Below are positions 7,205-15,543 of a stretch of 31,446 nucleotides of DNA, in pieces (position 1 is the stretch's first letter; each line of letters opens with the position of its first letter). The DNA is taken from positions 1 through 31,446 of the forward strand of contig CALVJI010000002.1 of the NCBI GenBank assembly GCA_944332105.1, written 5' to 3'. The DNA is from an uncultured Bacilli bacterium (GTDB taxonomy: Bacteria > Bacillota_I > Bacilli_A > RF39 > UBA660). The position numbers and the translations under genes were made by a program. A model generated the notes under the pieces. The model searched no databases. It was not told where the DNA came from and saw only the letters and a program-made list of their open reading frames with translations.

Positions 7205-9085
7205 GTGAGAAAATTGGAATACGAAATTATTGTTGTTGGTGGTGGTCATGCGGGCATCGAAGCAAGTCACATCGCGGCTTTTAAAGGTCACAAAACGTTA
7301 TTAATTACTATGAACAAAAAAAATATTGGCGATATGCCATGTAATCCTTCTATTGGCGGTACAGCCAAAGGAATCATTGTTAGGGAAATTGATGCTTTAG
7401 GAGGAATTATGGGTCGCATCGCAGATATTTCTCATTTTCAAATTAAAATGCTCAATAATTCTAAGGGTCCTGCTGTTCGTTCCCTAAGAGCTCAAGCAGA
7501 TAAAACCACTTATCCACAAAACATTCAAAAAGAATTAGAAAATACTCCAAATTTAACTATTTTAGAAGCAACTGTAGAAGATTTAATTATCGAAGAAAAT
7601 ACTGTAAAAGGTGTTGTTTTAAGTGATGGCACAAATATTAAAGCTTCCATTGTCATTTTAACGACAGGTACCTATTTAAAAGCGAATATTTTAATTGGTT
7701 CAGAAAATACACCATCTGGTCCTCATGGCGAGCCAAGAAGCAACTATTTAAGTGATAATTTAAAAAAATATGGCTTTACCATTCAACGTTTAAAAACAGG
7801 AACACCTCAAAGAATTAAAGCGTCTTCTATTGATTTTTCAAAAATGCAACCAGAATATGGCGATGATCGATACTGGACTTTTTCCTTTGATAATCCAGTC
7901 TCTTACAAAATCAATGAACAACAAAAATGTTATCTAATTTATACGAATGAACAAACGCATAAAGTGATTTTAGATAACTTAGATAAATCAGCTATGTATG
8001 GGGGATATGTAACAGGAGTAGGGCCAAGATACTGTCCAAGCATTGAAGATAAATTAGTACGTTTTAAAGATAAAGAAAGACATCAACTTTTCTTAGAACC
8101 AGAAAGTTTATATTATGATGAATGGTATTTACAAGGATTTTCAACCTCAATGCCTCGTGATATTCAAGAAAAAATGGTGCATAGTTTAAATGGTTTAGAA
8201 AATGCGATCATTTCTAAATATGCATATGCGATTGAATATGATGCGATTGATCCTTTACAAATAACTCCATCATTAGAAACAAAAGTAATAAAAAATTTAT
8301 TCACCGCCGGCCAAATAAATGGTACTAGTGGGTATGAAGAAGCGGCAGGACAAGGTTTAATTGCTGGGATTAATGCCTCATTAAAATTAGAGCAAAAAGA
8401 ACCACTCATTTTAAAAAGAAATGATGCCTATATTGGCGTTTTAATTGATGATTTAGTAACAAAAGGAACTGCAGAACCTTACCGAATGCTTACGTCACGT
8501 GCGGAGTTTCGTTTAATTCTTCGCCATGACAATGCGGACTTGCGACTAAGAGAATATGCCCATCAAGTAGGAAGTATTACTGAGAAACAATATCAAAATT
8601 ATCAAACACGTTTACAAAAACTACAAGAAGGCGAAAAATTCCTTAAAGAGACTAAACTAAAAATAACGAGCGAAATCAAAGAAATATTTGAAATGAATCA
8701 AAAAGAAGTACCAACTACAACGGAAAGTCTGTATGATCTATTAAAAAGACCCGAAATTACCATGGACTTTTTAGAAAAGATGCTCGAACTTTCTATAGAT
8801 AATCAAACCAAAGAAGAATTAGAAATTCAAATAAAATATGAAGGATACATCAAAAAAACATACAAAGAAGTCGAAAAAATGAAAAAATTAGAAGAAAAAC
8901 AAATTCCTTCAGATATTGATTATCAAAAAATAAAAAATTTAGCATCTGAAGCCCGTCAAAAACTAGAAAAAGTAAGACCGATATCAGTTGGCCAAGCAGC
9001 GAGAATCAGTGGGGTAAATCCAGCCGATATTTCCATTTTAAGTATTTATTTAAAGAAAGAGTATAGTAAAGATGAAAAAAGATGA
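7205..9085 (+). CDS. mnmG: tRNA uridine-5-carboxymethylaminomethyl modification enzyme MnmG
   Basis: A flavoprotein of 626 residues, the normal length. The FAD-binding motif VVGGGHAGIEAS is near the start (about residues 10-21), and MPCNPSIGG and the second cysteine region GPRYCPSIEDK are family signatures. It partners MnmE. The GTG at 7205 directly follows the mnmE stop with AGGA at 7195-7198. An in-frame TTG at 7214 with GGTGAG at 7204-7209 is about equally likely and would shorten the product by three residues. The last 14 bases overlap rsmG. Confidence 0.96.
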   Translation: MRKLEYEIIVVGGGHAGIEASHIAAFKGHKTLLITMNKKNIGDMPCNPSIGGTAKGIIVREIDALGGIMGRIADISHFQIKMLNNSKGPAVRSLRAQADKTTYPQNIQKELENTPNLTILEATVEDLIIEENTVKGVVLSDGTNIKASIVILTTGTYLKANILIGSENTPSGPHGEPRSNYLSDNLKKYGFTIQRLKTGTPQRIKASSIDFSKMQPEYGDDRYWTFSFDNPVSYKINEQQKCYLIYTNEQTHKVILDNLDKSAMYGGYVTGVGPRYCPSIEDKLVRFKDKERHQLFLEPESLYYDEWYLQGFSTSMPRDIQEKMVHSLNGLENAIISKYAYAIEYDAIDPLQITPSLETKVIKNLFTAGQINGTSGYEEAAGQGLIAGINASLKLEQKEPLILKRNDAYIGVLIDDLVTKGTAEPYRMLTSRAEFRLILRHDNADLRLREYAHQVGSITEKQYQNYQTRLQKLQEGEKFLKETKLKITSEIKEIFEMNQKEVPTTTESLYDLLKRPEITMDFLEKMLELSIDNQTKEELEIQIKYEGYIKKTYKEVEKMKKLEEKQIPSDIDYQKIKNLASEARQKLEKVRPISVGQAARISGVNPADISILSIYLKKEYSKDEKR

Positions 9086-9776
9086 ATTTTATAAAGAAAT
9101 AGAAAAACTAGGAATTAGTATAACTCCAAATATGAAACAACAACTAGAAGAATATGAGAACTTTTTATTAGAATACAATGAACATACTAATTTGACAGCT
9201 ATTAAAACAAAAAAAGAAGTATATTTAAAACATTTTTATGATTCTTTAACTTTAACAAAAATAGCAAACTTAGAGAAAGGGTCTTTATTAGATGTCGTCA
9301 CAGGCGCGGGTTTTCCAGGACTTGTTCTAGCAATTATTTTCCCTAATCTTGATGTAACTTTACTAGATAGCAACAACAAAAAAATTACATTTCTAAAAGA
9401 ATGCATTACTAGATTACAAATCAAAAATGCTCATACTGTTTATAGTAGAGCAGAGGATTATACCAAAATTCATCGTGAATCTTTTGATTTTGTCACCTCT
9501 CGTGCTGTCGCAGAACTAAGAATTCTCCTAGAATTAAACATTCCAGCTGTTAAAGTAAATGGCCTTTTTCTAGCGATGAAAGGAAATATAGAAACAGAAC
9601 TTCAATCCTCTTTAAAAACGATGCAAATATTAGGATGTAGCATTTTAGAAAAACAAGAATTTACTTTACCATACAATGGAGGAGTAAGGACTCTTTTAAG
9701 TATTAAAAAAGAAAAAGCTACAGATTTAAAATATCCAAGAACTTACGATAAAATTAAAAAGAAAGCTTTAAGATAA
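9072..9776 (+). CDS. rsmG: 16S rRNA (guanine-N7) methyltransferase RsmG
   Basis: A 234-residue class I methyltransferase. The N-terminal YENFLLEYNEHTNLTAI and the SAM-binding loop DVVTGAGFPG (about residues 75-84) are typical of RsmG, which methylates G527 of 16S rRNA; its loss in other species gives low-level streptomycin resistance. The loop has Val where most homologues have Gly (DVGTGAGFPG). VTSRAVAEL is the conserved later motif. It overlaps mnmG by 14 bases and ends the modification operon. The next gene begins only three bases later but is broken. Confidence 0.95.
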   Translation: MKKDEFYKEIEKLGISITPNMKQQLEEYENFLLEYNEHTNLTAIKTKKEVYLKHFYDSLTLTKIANLEKGSLLDVVTGAGFPGLVLAIIFPNLDVTLLDSNNKKITFLKECITRLQIKNAHTVYSRAEDYTKIHRESFDFVTSRAVAELRILLELNIPAVKVNGLFLAMKGNIETELQSSLKTMQILGCSILEKQEFTLPYNGGVRTLLSIKKEKATDLKYPRTYDKIKKKALR

Positions 9777-9778
9777 AT

Positions 9779-10411
9779 ATGAAAGAAACAAAAATAAATA
9801 TGAGTTTAAAACAATATATTGAAAAAGAGATATTTCCGTTGTATGCCTAAAATGATGAGGGCCATAATTTAAAACACATCAAATATGTAATAAAAAGATG
9901 CTTAAAATTTGCAAGTCAATTTCCAAATATCAATTTGGATATGCTTTATACAGTTGCTGCTTTTCATGATCTTGCTCATCACATTGATAAAGATAAACAT
10001 GAAGTATTGTCGGCCCAAATATTTTATGAAAATGAAAAAATGACAGAATTTTTTAGTCCAGAAGAACGACTTCTTATGAAAGAAGCTATTATAGATCATC
10101 GCGCAAGTTTAGAATATATTCCACGAAATGATTATGGCAAAATTTTATCTTCTGCCGATCGTTCTACAGATATATCGGAATTACTTAGAAGAACTCATGC
10201 CTATTCCTGCACACACTATCCACATATGACGACAATAGAAATGATCGATCGTGCTTATAATCATATGATAAAAAAGTATGGTATAGAAGGCTATGCCCCA
10301 ATATATTGCAAAGATTCTGCTTATGAAAAATTCAAAAAAGAAGTAAATCATTATAAAGAAGATAAAAAAGAATTTATTAAAAAATACAGAGAAGTAAATA
10401 AAATAACTTAA
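9779..10411 (+). pseudogene. HD-domain phosphohydrolase gene interrupted by an in-frame TAA
   Basis: Read from ATG 9779, the frame gives 23 residues ending EIFPLYA, then TAA at 9848-9850, then continues in the same frame as NDEGHNLKHIKYVIKRC and on for about 187 more residues to 10411. The combined protein is a complete HD-domain hydrolase: first metal ligand in EGHNLKHI, the HD pair in AAFHDLAHH, then DHRAS and SADRSTD. The first histidine lies just downstream of the stop, with no good restart codon before it (ATG 9852 is in another frame). Changing TAA to AAA would restore a lysine in YAKNDEGHN, which fits the family. The simplest reading is a recent single-base nonsense mutation. The substrate is unknown. 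Confidence 0.8.
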
Positions 10412-10427
10412 AAAAAGCAAAATCTTA

Positions 10428-10456
10428 TTGCCTAAATTTTAAAAACTTGCTAAAAT
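10428..10456 (+). promoter_or_regulatory. promoter of noc
   Basis: TTGCCT (10428-10433), 17-base spacer, TAAAAT (10451-10456). Transcription would begin near 10463, downstream of the longest in-frame start (TTG 10447), so the GTG at 10495 is the likely start of Noc. Confidence 0.65.
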
Positions 10457-10494
10457 GGTATATAGATAAAATAGGCGGTAAGGGGCTGATTTTT

Positions 10495-11706
10495 GTGAAT
10501 ACAGAACAAAAGGTACTTCAAGTACCAATTGAAGATATTATACCAAACCGATTCCAACCTCGTTTAGCTTTTGATGAAGAAGGCCTAAAAGAGTTGTCAG
10601 AATCGATTAAACAACATGGAATTATCCAACCATTAGTTTTAAGAAGATTGGGAAATAAATATGAAATAATTGCCGGTGAAAGAAGATTTAAAGCCTCCAC
10701 AATGGCTGGTTTAAAAGTAGTGCCTGCTATTATTTCCGATATTGATGATAATAAAAGTGCTGAGATTGCTCTTGTCGAAAATATTCAAAGAAGAAACTTA
10801 ACACCGATTGAAGAAGCGAAATCCTATAAAAATTTATTAGATAGGGGATATATGACCCAAGAACAACTAGCAGAAAAAATGGGTGTAAGTCAAAGTTCTA
10901 TAGCCAACAAACTTCGTCTTTTGAATCTAGCGCCAGAAGTTCAAGATGCTTTATTGCAAGAAAAAATAAGTGAAAGACATGCCCGTAGTCTTCTTGCATT
11001 ACCAAAAGAAGAACAACCAGAATGGCTTAAAAAAATCATTACGAAAAGACTTACAGTTCGTCAATTAGATTTAGAAATAAAAAAAGCCAAAGGTGAAGTA
11101 GTAGAAGATGTCCCTTTAGTTAATACTACACCAGATTTAAATAAAATCATGAATACCGCTGAAGATATTAATAAAGTAAATACAAAAGAGGTGAATACTA
11201 TGGAACCAAATGAACCAAAACCAGTGGAAAATCAAATTAAGGAAGAAAATAAACCTATTCCAAATAAATTCTTCAACTTTTTAGAAGATGAGGCTGCTAA
11301 TATGCAAATGACTCCACCAGAACCAACAAATAATATTGAAGAATTAGAAGTTTTAGATGATTTTTCGGCTCCAGAAAACAAAGCACCAGAATCTTCAAAA
11401 TTAGATGAAGCAGTAATCACACCATTCTTTATGAGCAATGACACAACATCACAAAATAATGTAATTGAAGAAGTGAAAGACACAAACGAAGAAAAAATCA
11501 TCGATCCTATGGACTCTGTTATCAAGCTAGATCCAAACTATAATCAAATAGTTCAAGAGGCTAAAGGAATTGATTTAAAAACCGCTATTAATGAAATAAG
11601 AGATCTGATTTCTAATATGGAAAAACAGGGATTCCAAATTTCTTTAGATGAGATAGATTTAACAGACAAATATCAAATGACAATAAACATAAAAAAGAAC
11701 GATTAG
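10495..11706 (+). CDS. noc: nucleoid occlusion protein Noc (ParB/Spo0J family)
   Basis: A 403-residue CTP-binding ParB-family protein. The N domain has NRFQPR, GIIQPLVLRR and the AGERRFKA motif. The helix-turn-helix GVSQSSIANKLRLLNL matches Noc (QSTIANKLRLL) better than ParB (SRPHIANHLRLL), and the end (QMTINIKKND) aligns with the Noc C-terminal dimer domain. Noc spreads from its DNA sites and blocks division over the nucleoid. Position after rsmG is that of noc in B. subtilis. Two oddities: an insertion of roughly 150 acidic, proline/asparagine-rich residues (about 205-360) before the C domain, making it far longer than the usual 280, and no amphipathic membrane-targeting N-terminus. GTG 10495 has AGGGG nine bases upstream. 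No ParA gene is in the window. Confidence 0.85.
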   Translation: MNTEQKVLQVPIEDIIPNRFQPRLAFDEEGLKELSESIKQHGIIQPLVLRRLGNKYEIIAGERRFKASTMAGLKVVPAIISDIDDNKSAEIALVENIQRRNLTPIEEAKSYKNLLDRGYMTQEQLAEKMGVSQSSIANKLRLLNLAPEVQDALLQEKISERHARSLLALPKEEQPEWLKKIITKRLTVRQLDLEIKKAKGEVVEDVPLVNTTPDLNKIMNTAEDINKVNTKEVNTMEPNEPKPVENQIKEENKPIPNKFFNFLEDEAANMQMTPPEPTNNIEELEVLDDFSAPENKAPESSKLDEAVITPFFMSNDTTSQNNVIEEVKDTNEEKIIDPMDSVIKLDPNYNQIVQEAKGIDLKTAINEIRDLISNMEKQGFQISLDEIDLTDKYQMTINIKKND

Positions 11707-11727
11707 AGTAAACTAGTCGTTTTTTTA
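11698..11727. terminator. bidirectional terminator between noc and the class A PBP gene
   Basis: AACGATTAG (11698-11706) pairs with CTAGTCGTT (11713-11721, one G-U), followed by T to 11727 on plus. On minus the same stem is followed by TTCTTTTTT. The noc stop lies in the stem and the PBP stop in the tail. Confidence 0.8.
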
Positions 11728-13662
11728 TTCCTCATTATTTGCAACAGGAATACTATTGATTTCTGTCCCTTTTACATAATAGAAAACCGTATTATTATTT
11801 CCTTCTATATCTTCCTCACCAGTAATACCATTACGAATCACCCCTATGACATTTTGAGGCTTTTCATACCAAATATTTTCATGGCCTTCTAAATAACTTT
11901 CCATTGTATCCAACCAAATGTTTTTAGAATAATAACTAGCCGTACTATCAACAGGCTTGGCTTCGTCATTGCCAACCCAAACCATCATTAAAAGTTCTGG
12001 GTTATATCCAGCAACCCAACTATCTGTATCTGTTGTTCCAGTTTTTAAAGCGTATTTGCGACTCATCTTGGATGCCAAAGAAAGCGCAGTAGGAGTAGTA
12101 TAATCTGTAAAAGCAGAGTTTGTCGTAGTCGTTAACATTTCATTTAATATATATACATTATTACTATTTAACACATAATCATGTTTAACTTTATGTTCAT
12201 ATAACACATTGCCATCCAAATCTTCTACTCTTTCTATAAAATATAAATCCTTCTTATCGCCACCACTTGCAAAAGTTGTATAGCCACTTGCAAAATCAAT
12301 CATATTAAGTTCTGTTGTTCCTAAAGCTAGAGATGGATTGCCAATGAGCTCTTCTTCTATTCCAGCTAAATGAGCCGCATCAACAAGAGTATCTGTTCCT
12401 AAAAACAAATGGGTTTTCACAGCATAGATGTTATCAGAAAAAGCAATTGCCGCGGCCATCGTAATATCTTCATTCGCATATATATCATTATAATTACTCG
12501 GTGAATAACTTTGATCATTAGAAAAATAAAACGTTGTTTTTTCACTTTTAAAAGTAGAAGAAGAAACTAGACCGTTCTCTAATGCTGCATAGTACAAAAA
12601 AGGTTTCATTGTACTTCCAACTTGTCTTTTACTTTGGGTAGCTCGGTTGTATTGACTTTTCGCATAATTGAGCCCACCAGTTAAAGCCAAAACTCCACCA
12701 GTGTTTGGATCAACCATCACACTAGCCACTTGCAGTTCTTCTTGATTTCCCATATATTTTAAAACATTTTCTTCCATTTTAGTCTGAGCATTCATATCAA
12801 AAGTCGTATATATTTTTAACCCACCTGATTCAATTAAAGAAGTAGGAATGGTTTTAATACTAGCCAGTTCCTGTAATACAGCATCTTGATAATAAAGAAT
12901 TGTTTGAGAATTATTCTGCGTTCTTTTTCCATATATAGGAATTTCTTCTTGAAATAAAGAATCATACTGTTCTTGAGTAATATATCCGTTGTTTACCATG
13001 GTTAAAGCAACCGTCCAGGCACGTTCAATACACGCATCATAATCACTTACTGGATTATAATTACTAGGATTTTTAGGAATACCCGCTAACATAATCGCTT
13101 CTTCAAGTGTCAAATCTTTGCTACTTTTATTAAAATAATATTGACTGGCATCCTCAATTCCATAATTTCCTTCTCCATAATTAATAGTATTTAAATAACC
13201 TTCTAAAATCTCATCTTTACTATAATGTACTTCCAATTCTACGGTCAAAAAAGCTTCTTCAATTTTTCTAGCCCAAGTCTGATCAAAAGTTAAAAACAAA
13301 TTTTTAATATATTGTTGACTAATGGTCGATGCTCCAATTCGCGTATTATTTTGAATATTCGAAAATAAAGCCTTAACTATACGTGGAATATCAAATCCTT
13401 GATGTTTATAAAAATTTTTATCTTCAACACTTATAACTGCATTGATTAAATTATGTGAAATATCTTCTAAACTGATCCAATCATTAGAACCAGATCCTTG
13501 ATAAATTAAATTCTCTTCATAATCATAAATAAAAACTTTACCAGCATTTTTAATTTCCAATTTAGGTGAAAAGAAAGCATACACATAAATGCCAGCTACA
13601 AGAATTATTCCACTTAATAGCAAAAAAAGAAATAACCGACAAATAAATTTAAATTTTTTCAT
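11725..13662 (-). CDS. class A penicillin-binding protein (transglycosylase/transpeptidase)
   Basis: A 645-residue bifunctional cell-wall synthase. A single N-terminal membrane helix (about residues 11-32) follows a basic start. The GT51 transglycosylase domain has the catalytic glutamate in SVEDKNFYKH (E81), then GASTISQQ and RKIEE. The transpeptidase has S350-T-M-K353, SDN (409-411) and KTGT (541-544). It polymerises and cross-links peptidoglycan outside the membrane; it resembles the PBP1A/PbpF group. ATG 13662 is chosen because AGGTG precedes it by seven bases; GTG 13671 is too close to that site. It runs toward noc, against replication. The region just upstream was the landing place of the IS, so its promoter context has been altered. 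Confidence 0.93.
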   Translation of the reverse strand: MKKFKFICRLFLFLLLSGIILVAGIYVYAFFSPKLEIKNAGKVFIYDYEENLIYQGSGSNDWISLEDISHNLINAVISVEDKNFYKHQGFDIPRIVKALFSNIQNNTRIGASTISQQYIKNLFLTFDQTWARKIEEAFLTVELEVHYSKDEILEGYLNTINYGEGNYGIEDASQYYFNKSSKDLTLEEAIMLAGIPKNPSNYNPVSDYDACIERAWTVALTMVNNGYITQEQYDSLFQEEIPIYGKRTQNNSQTILYYQDAVLQELASIKTIPTSLIESGGLKIYTTFDMNAQTKMEENVLKYMGNQEELQVASVMVDPNTGGVLALTGGLNYAKSQYNRATQSKRQVGSTMKPFLYYAALENGLVSSSTFKSEKTTFYFSNDQSYSPSNYNDIYANEDITMAAAIAFSDNIYAVKTHLFLGTDTLVDAAHLAGIEEELIGNPSLALGTTELNMIDFASGYTTFASGGDKKDLYFIERVEDLDGNVLYEHKVKHDYVLNSNNVYILNEMLTTTTNSAFTDYTTPTALSLASKMSRKYALKTGTTDTDSWVAGYNPELLMMVWVGNDEAKPVDSTASYYSKNIWLDTMESYLEGHENIWYEKPQNVIGVIRNGITGEEDIEGNNNTVFYYVKGTEINSIPVANNEE

Positions 13663-13681
13663 GCAAAACACCTAAGGTTAG

Positions 13682-13789
13682 TATGAATCAAAAAGAAAAA
13701 AATATAAGAAAAAATTGACAATTTATAAACAAGAAGAAAAAGCCCAACTAGAAATGATGCATTTAAGTCAAAAGCAAAAAGATAAATAG
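13682..13789 (+). other. short lysine-rich open frame without a start, upstream of the IS
   Basis: In this stretch an open frame of 35 codons preceded by a stop reads YESKRKKYKKK, then LTIYKQEEKAQLEMMH and ends QKQKDK. No good start or ribosome binding site is present (TTG 13715 is the only early candidate). The last codons and stop lie in the 28-bp duplicated target. It may be the remnant of a small gene or a chance frame in A-rich DNA; I see nothing else between the PBP start and the IS. Confidence 0.2.
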
Positions 13790-13793
13790 TCCT
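13766..13793. repeat. 28-bp target-site duplication, left copy
   Basis: Identical over 28 bases to 15465-15492, beginning AGTCAAAAGC and ending TAAATAGTCCT. The flanking bases differ on both sides, so the repeat is exactly 28. It brackets the IS and marks a duplicated target. Confidence 0.92.
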
Positions 13794-13816
13794 GTCAATA
13801 GTTTTGGAAAATGTCT
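13794..13816. repeat. left terminal inverted repeat of the IS
   Basis: Matches the reverse complement of 15442-15464 at 15 of 23 positions. The inner end GAAAATGTCT against GATAATGTCT is best conserved. Confidence 0.75.
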
Positions 13817-13843
13817 CAAAAAAATATAAACATTAACGGGAAA

Positions 13844-13974
13844 ATATTCTCGTTTTTGTTTGTAATTTTATACTTTTCCTCATGGAAGTCAATAACAAGC
13901 TCATTTTATTCGTGCTTCGCATTATTGACTTCGATTTCGTCAAAGTATGTTTGAATATTAACAAACAAGAATAT
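13844..13974. other. long imperfect stem-loop in the non-coding end of the IS
   Basis: Four nested complementary blocks occur in order: ATATTC (13844-13849) with GAATAT (13969-13974), TTGTTTGT (13856-13863) with ACAAACAA (13961-13968), ATACTTT (13870-13876) with AAAGTAT (13942-13948), and GAAGTCAATAA (13885-13895) with TTATTGACTTC (13922-13932). Together they fold into one hairpin of about 130 bases just downstream of the transposase stop. Its role is unknown: it could block transcripts, protect the mRNA end or mark the IS end. Confidence 0.7.
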
Positions 13975-13979
13975 CCAAC

Positions 13980-15380
13980 TCAAGCATATTGATGTTGATA
14001 ATGACTTTTTTGCTGTTGCCTTTTAAAGGAAGCAAGTTTCCAAGGATGAGACATGGGCGGAATGTATTTATTCTTTTCCTTTGTCTCCATCACTTCATCA
14101 AATTCTTTAGAAAATTTTTGGTTTCGAGATAATTCTTTTAGTTCAAATACTTGTTCATCAATGGTAACTAATAATTCTCCGTTAAAAGATTTAATTACTA
14201 AACACTCTGTTTTAGGCATAAAGCATTTTAATTCTCCATTTAGATATGGTTGATAGTATTTTCCGTAGTATTTAATAGAGTTGCCATTATCGATTTTTCT
14301 AGGGGTCAAAACAGCAAGAGTATAGTTTATTTTTTCTAAAGAAGGAGACGTTTCAAATACAGATGGAAACTTTTTATAGTCCATGGCAAATCTTTTGTTA
14401 AAGTCAGGAACAAAGGCGTCTAGTAAATATTTATTTGCTTCATCCGGTGTTGTAATTCCATGTAGTTTTAGCTCATTTATTAATCTCCCTTGAAAGGTTT
14501 CGTTTGTTCTTTCAATCAAGCCTTTAGCTTGAGATACGGAAGAGGTCTCAAGTTCTATTCCAAGTTGTTTACAAGCATATCCATATTGGGTTAATACATC
14601 TTTATCAGAAGTCCGTTTATCAGGGTTTAAAGACATGTAATTGAAGACAGTTCGATTATCTGTAAAGAATTTATAAGGAATCCCATAATTAGTTAATATT
14701 TGATATAACACATGGTAGTAGCCATTTAATGTTTCTTGTGTATCAAAATAAGCACCAACAATCGTAGAAGTTGCTTTATCGATAGCAAGATGTAAGCAAG
14801 ATTTTATATCTCCAAACCAATTATGAATGGAACCATCTTGTTCAATGATTTCACCAAAATATTTAGGTTTTTCTCCTCTAGGGTGGGAATCTTCTAAAGC
14901 AATTTCATGACTGATAATTGTTTCTATTTGCTCTTCAGACATAGCTAGATTAATTTTCTTTTCTTGAAGGAGTTTATTCTTTGCAAATTCACGTTTTGTT
15001 TTCTTTCTAGCCTTAGGGGATAGTATTCCTTCCTTGGTTAAGACATTGTAAACAAATTTATAGGATACTTTGAAATTTTCTTTTTCAATTAACCATTCAT
15101 AAAAATGCTTAAAATTCCAGTCTTGATATTTATTCTTATAAAGAAGTATAATATCCTCGGAGATGGACTTATCTAATGTACTAACTGGTTTTCTTGAACG
15201 GTTACCATGTACAAAAGCAGATTTGCCTTTCTCCTTATATTTCATAATAAGACGATTTATTTGTCTTACAGATATACCGAGCTTTTCACTAGCTCTGTTT
15301 TTATTTCCATTATGATCTACTAATTCTTTGATCACTTCATATTTCATTTGTTCATTCATTCTTAATTCAACCTTTCTCAT
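13980..15380 (-). CDS. DDE transposase of the IS1202-like element
   Basis: A 466-residue transposase. The N-terminus carries helix-turn-helix domains (RASEKLGISVRQINRLIMKY) and the middle an integrase-type DDE core: HLAIDKATSTIVGAYFD for the first Asp, FFTDNRTVF for the second, and SQAKGLIERTNETFQGRL for the Glu. It would cut and join the element's ends. The start ATG 15380 is chosen because GGTG lies six bases upstream (15390-15387). Other in-frame starts are ATG 15386, TTG 15392 and ATG 15359. The reading frame is intact, so the element may still be active. It runs against the replication fork, as does the neighbouring PBP gene. Confidence 0.88.
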   Translation of the reverse strand: MRKVELRMNEQMKYEVIKELVDHNGNKNRASEKLGISVRQINRLIMKYKEKGKSAFVHGNRSRKPVSTLDKSISEDIILLYKNKYQDWNFKHFYEWLIEKENFKVSYKFVYNVLTKEGILSPKARKKTKREFAKNKLLQEKKINLAMSEEQIETIISHEIALEDSHPRGEKPKYFGEIIEQDGSIHNWFGDIKSCLHLAIDKATSTIVGAYFDTQETLNGYYHVLYQILTNYGIPYKFFTDNRTVFNYMSLNPDKRTSDKDVLTQYGYACKQLGIELETSSVSQAKGLIERTNETFQGRLINELKLHGITTPDEANKYLLDAFVPDFNKRFAMDYKKFPSVFETSPSLEKINYTLAVLTPRKIDNGNSIKYYGKYYQPYLNGELKCFMPKTECLVIKSFNGELLVTIDEQVFELKELSRNQKFSKEFDEVMETKEKNKYIPPMSHPWKLASFKRQQQKSHYQHQYA

Positions 15381-15382
15381 AC

Positions 15383-15399
15383 ACATCACCAAGTGATGT
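15383..15399 (-). promoter_or_regulatory. hairpin over the transposase ribosome binding site
   Basis: Perfect 7-bp stem ACATCAC/GTGATGT (15383-15389 with 15393-15399, 3-base loop). On the transposase mRNA it buries the GGTG site just upstream of ATG 15380. Such fold-back structures limit transposase synthesis in several IS families; the function here is inferred. Confidence 0.5.
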
Positions 15400-15441
15400 A
15401 TTTTATAGTACTTTTAGGACATAATCAAATACTAACACTTA

Positions 15442-15464
15442 AGACATTATCATATGCTAATCAT
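15442..15464. repeat. right terminal inverted repeat of the IS
   Basis: Partner of 13794-13816 (15 of 23 positions). It is directly followed by the right copy of the 28-bp target duplication and lies about 60 bases upstream of the transposase start, leaving room for its promoter. Confidence 0.75.
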
Positions 15465-15492
15465 AGTCAAAAGCAAAAAGATAAATAGTCCT
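15465..15492. repeat. 28-bp target-site duplication, right copy
   Basis: Identical to 13766-13793. It is followed by a T run and, 20 bases on, by the promoter of the YwiB-like gene. Confidence 0.92.
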
Positions 15493-15511
15493 TTTTTTTC
15501 TTGATATTCCA

Positions 15512-15520
15512 TGATATAAT
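15512..15520 (+). promoter_or_regulatory. extended -10 promoter of the ywiB-argS operon
   Basis: TGATATAAT, a perfect -10 with the TGn extension. No clear -35 is present; the IS lies a few dozen bases upstream. Confidence 0.55.
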
Positions 15521-15543
15521 GTTTCGGAAAAAAAGAGGTGCTC

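Larger units (their letters stand above)
13794..15464 (-). mobile_element. IS1202-like insertion sequence, about 1671 bp
   Basis: One DDE transposase gene on the minus strand lies between 23-bp imperfect terminal inverted repeats (15 of 23 positions match) and a 28-bp duplication of the target. From family knowledge, IS1202 of Streptococcus pneumoniae has an element of about 1.75 kb, one transposase of about 54 kDa, 23-bp imperfect ends and 27-bp repeats, so all four traits agree. The element sits between two divergent genes (the PBP and the YwiB-like gene), and an extended -10 of the latter remains intact beyond the right copy of the duplication. A perfect target duplication suggests a fairly recent insertion. 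Confidence 0.88.
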
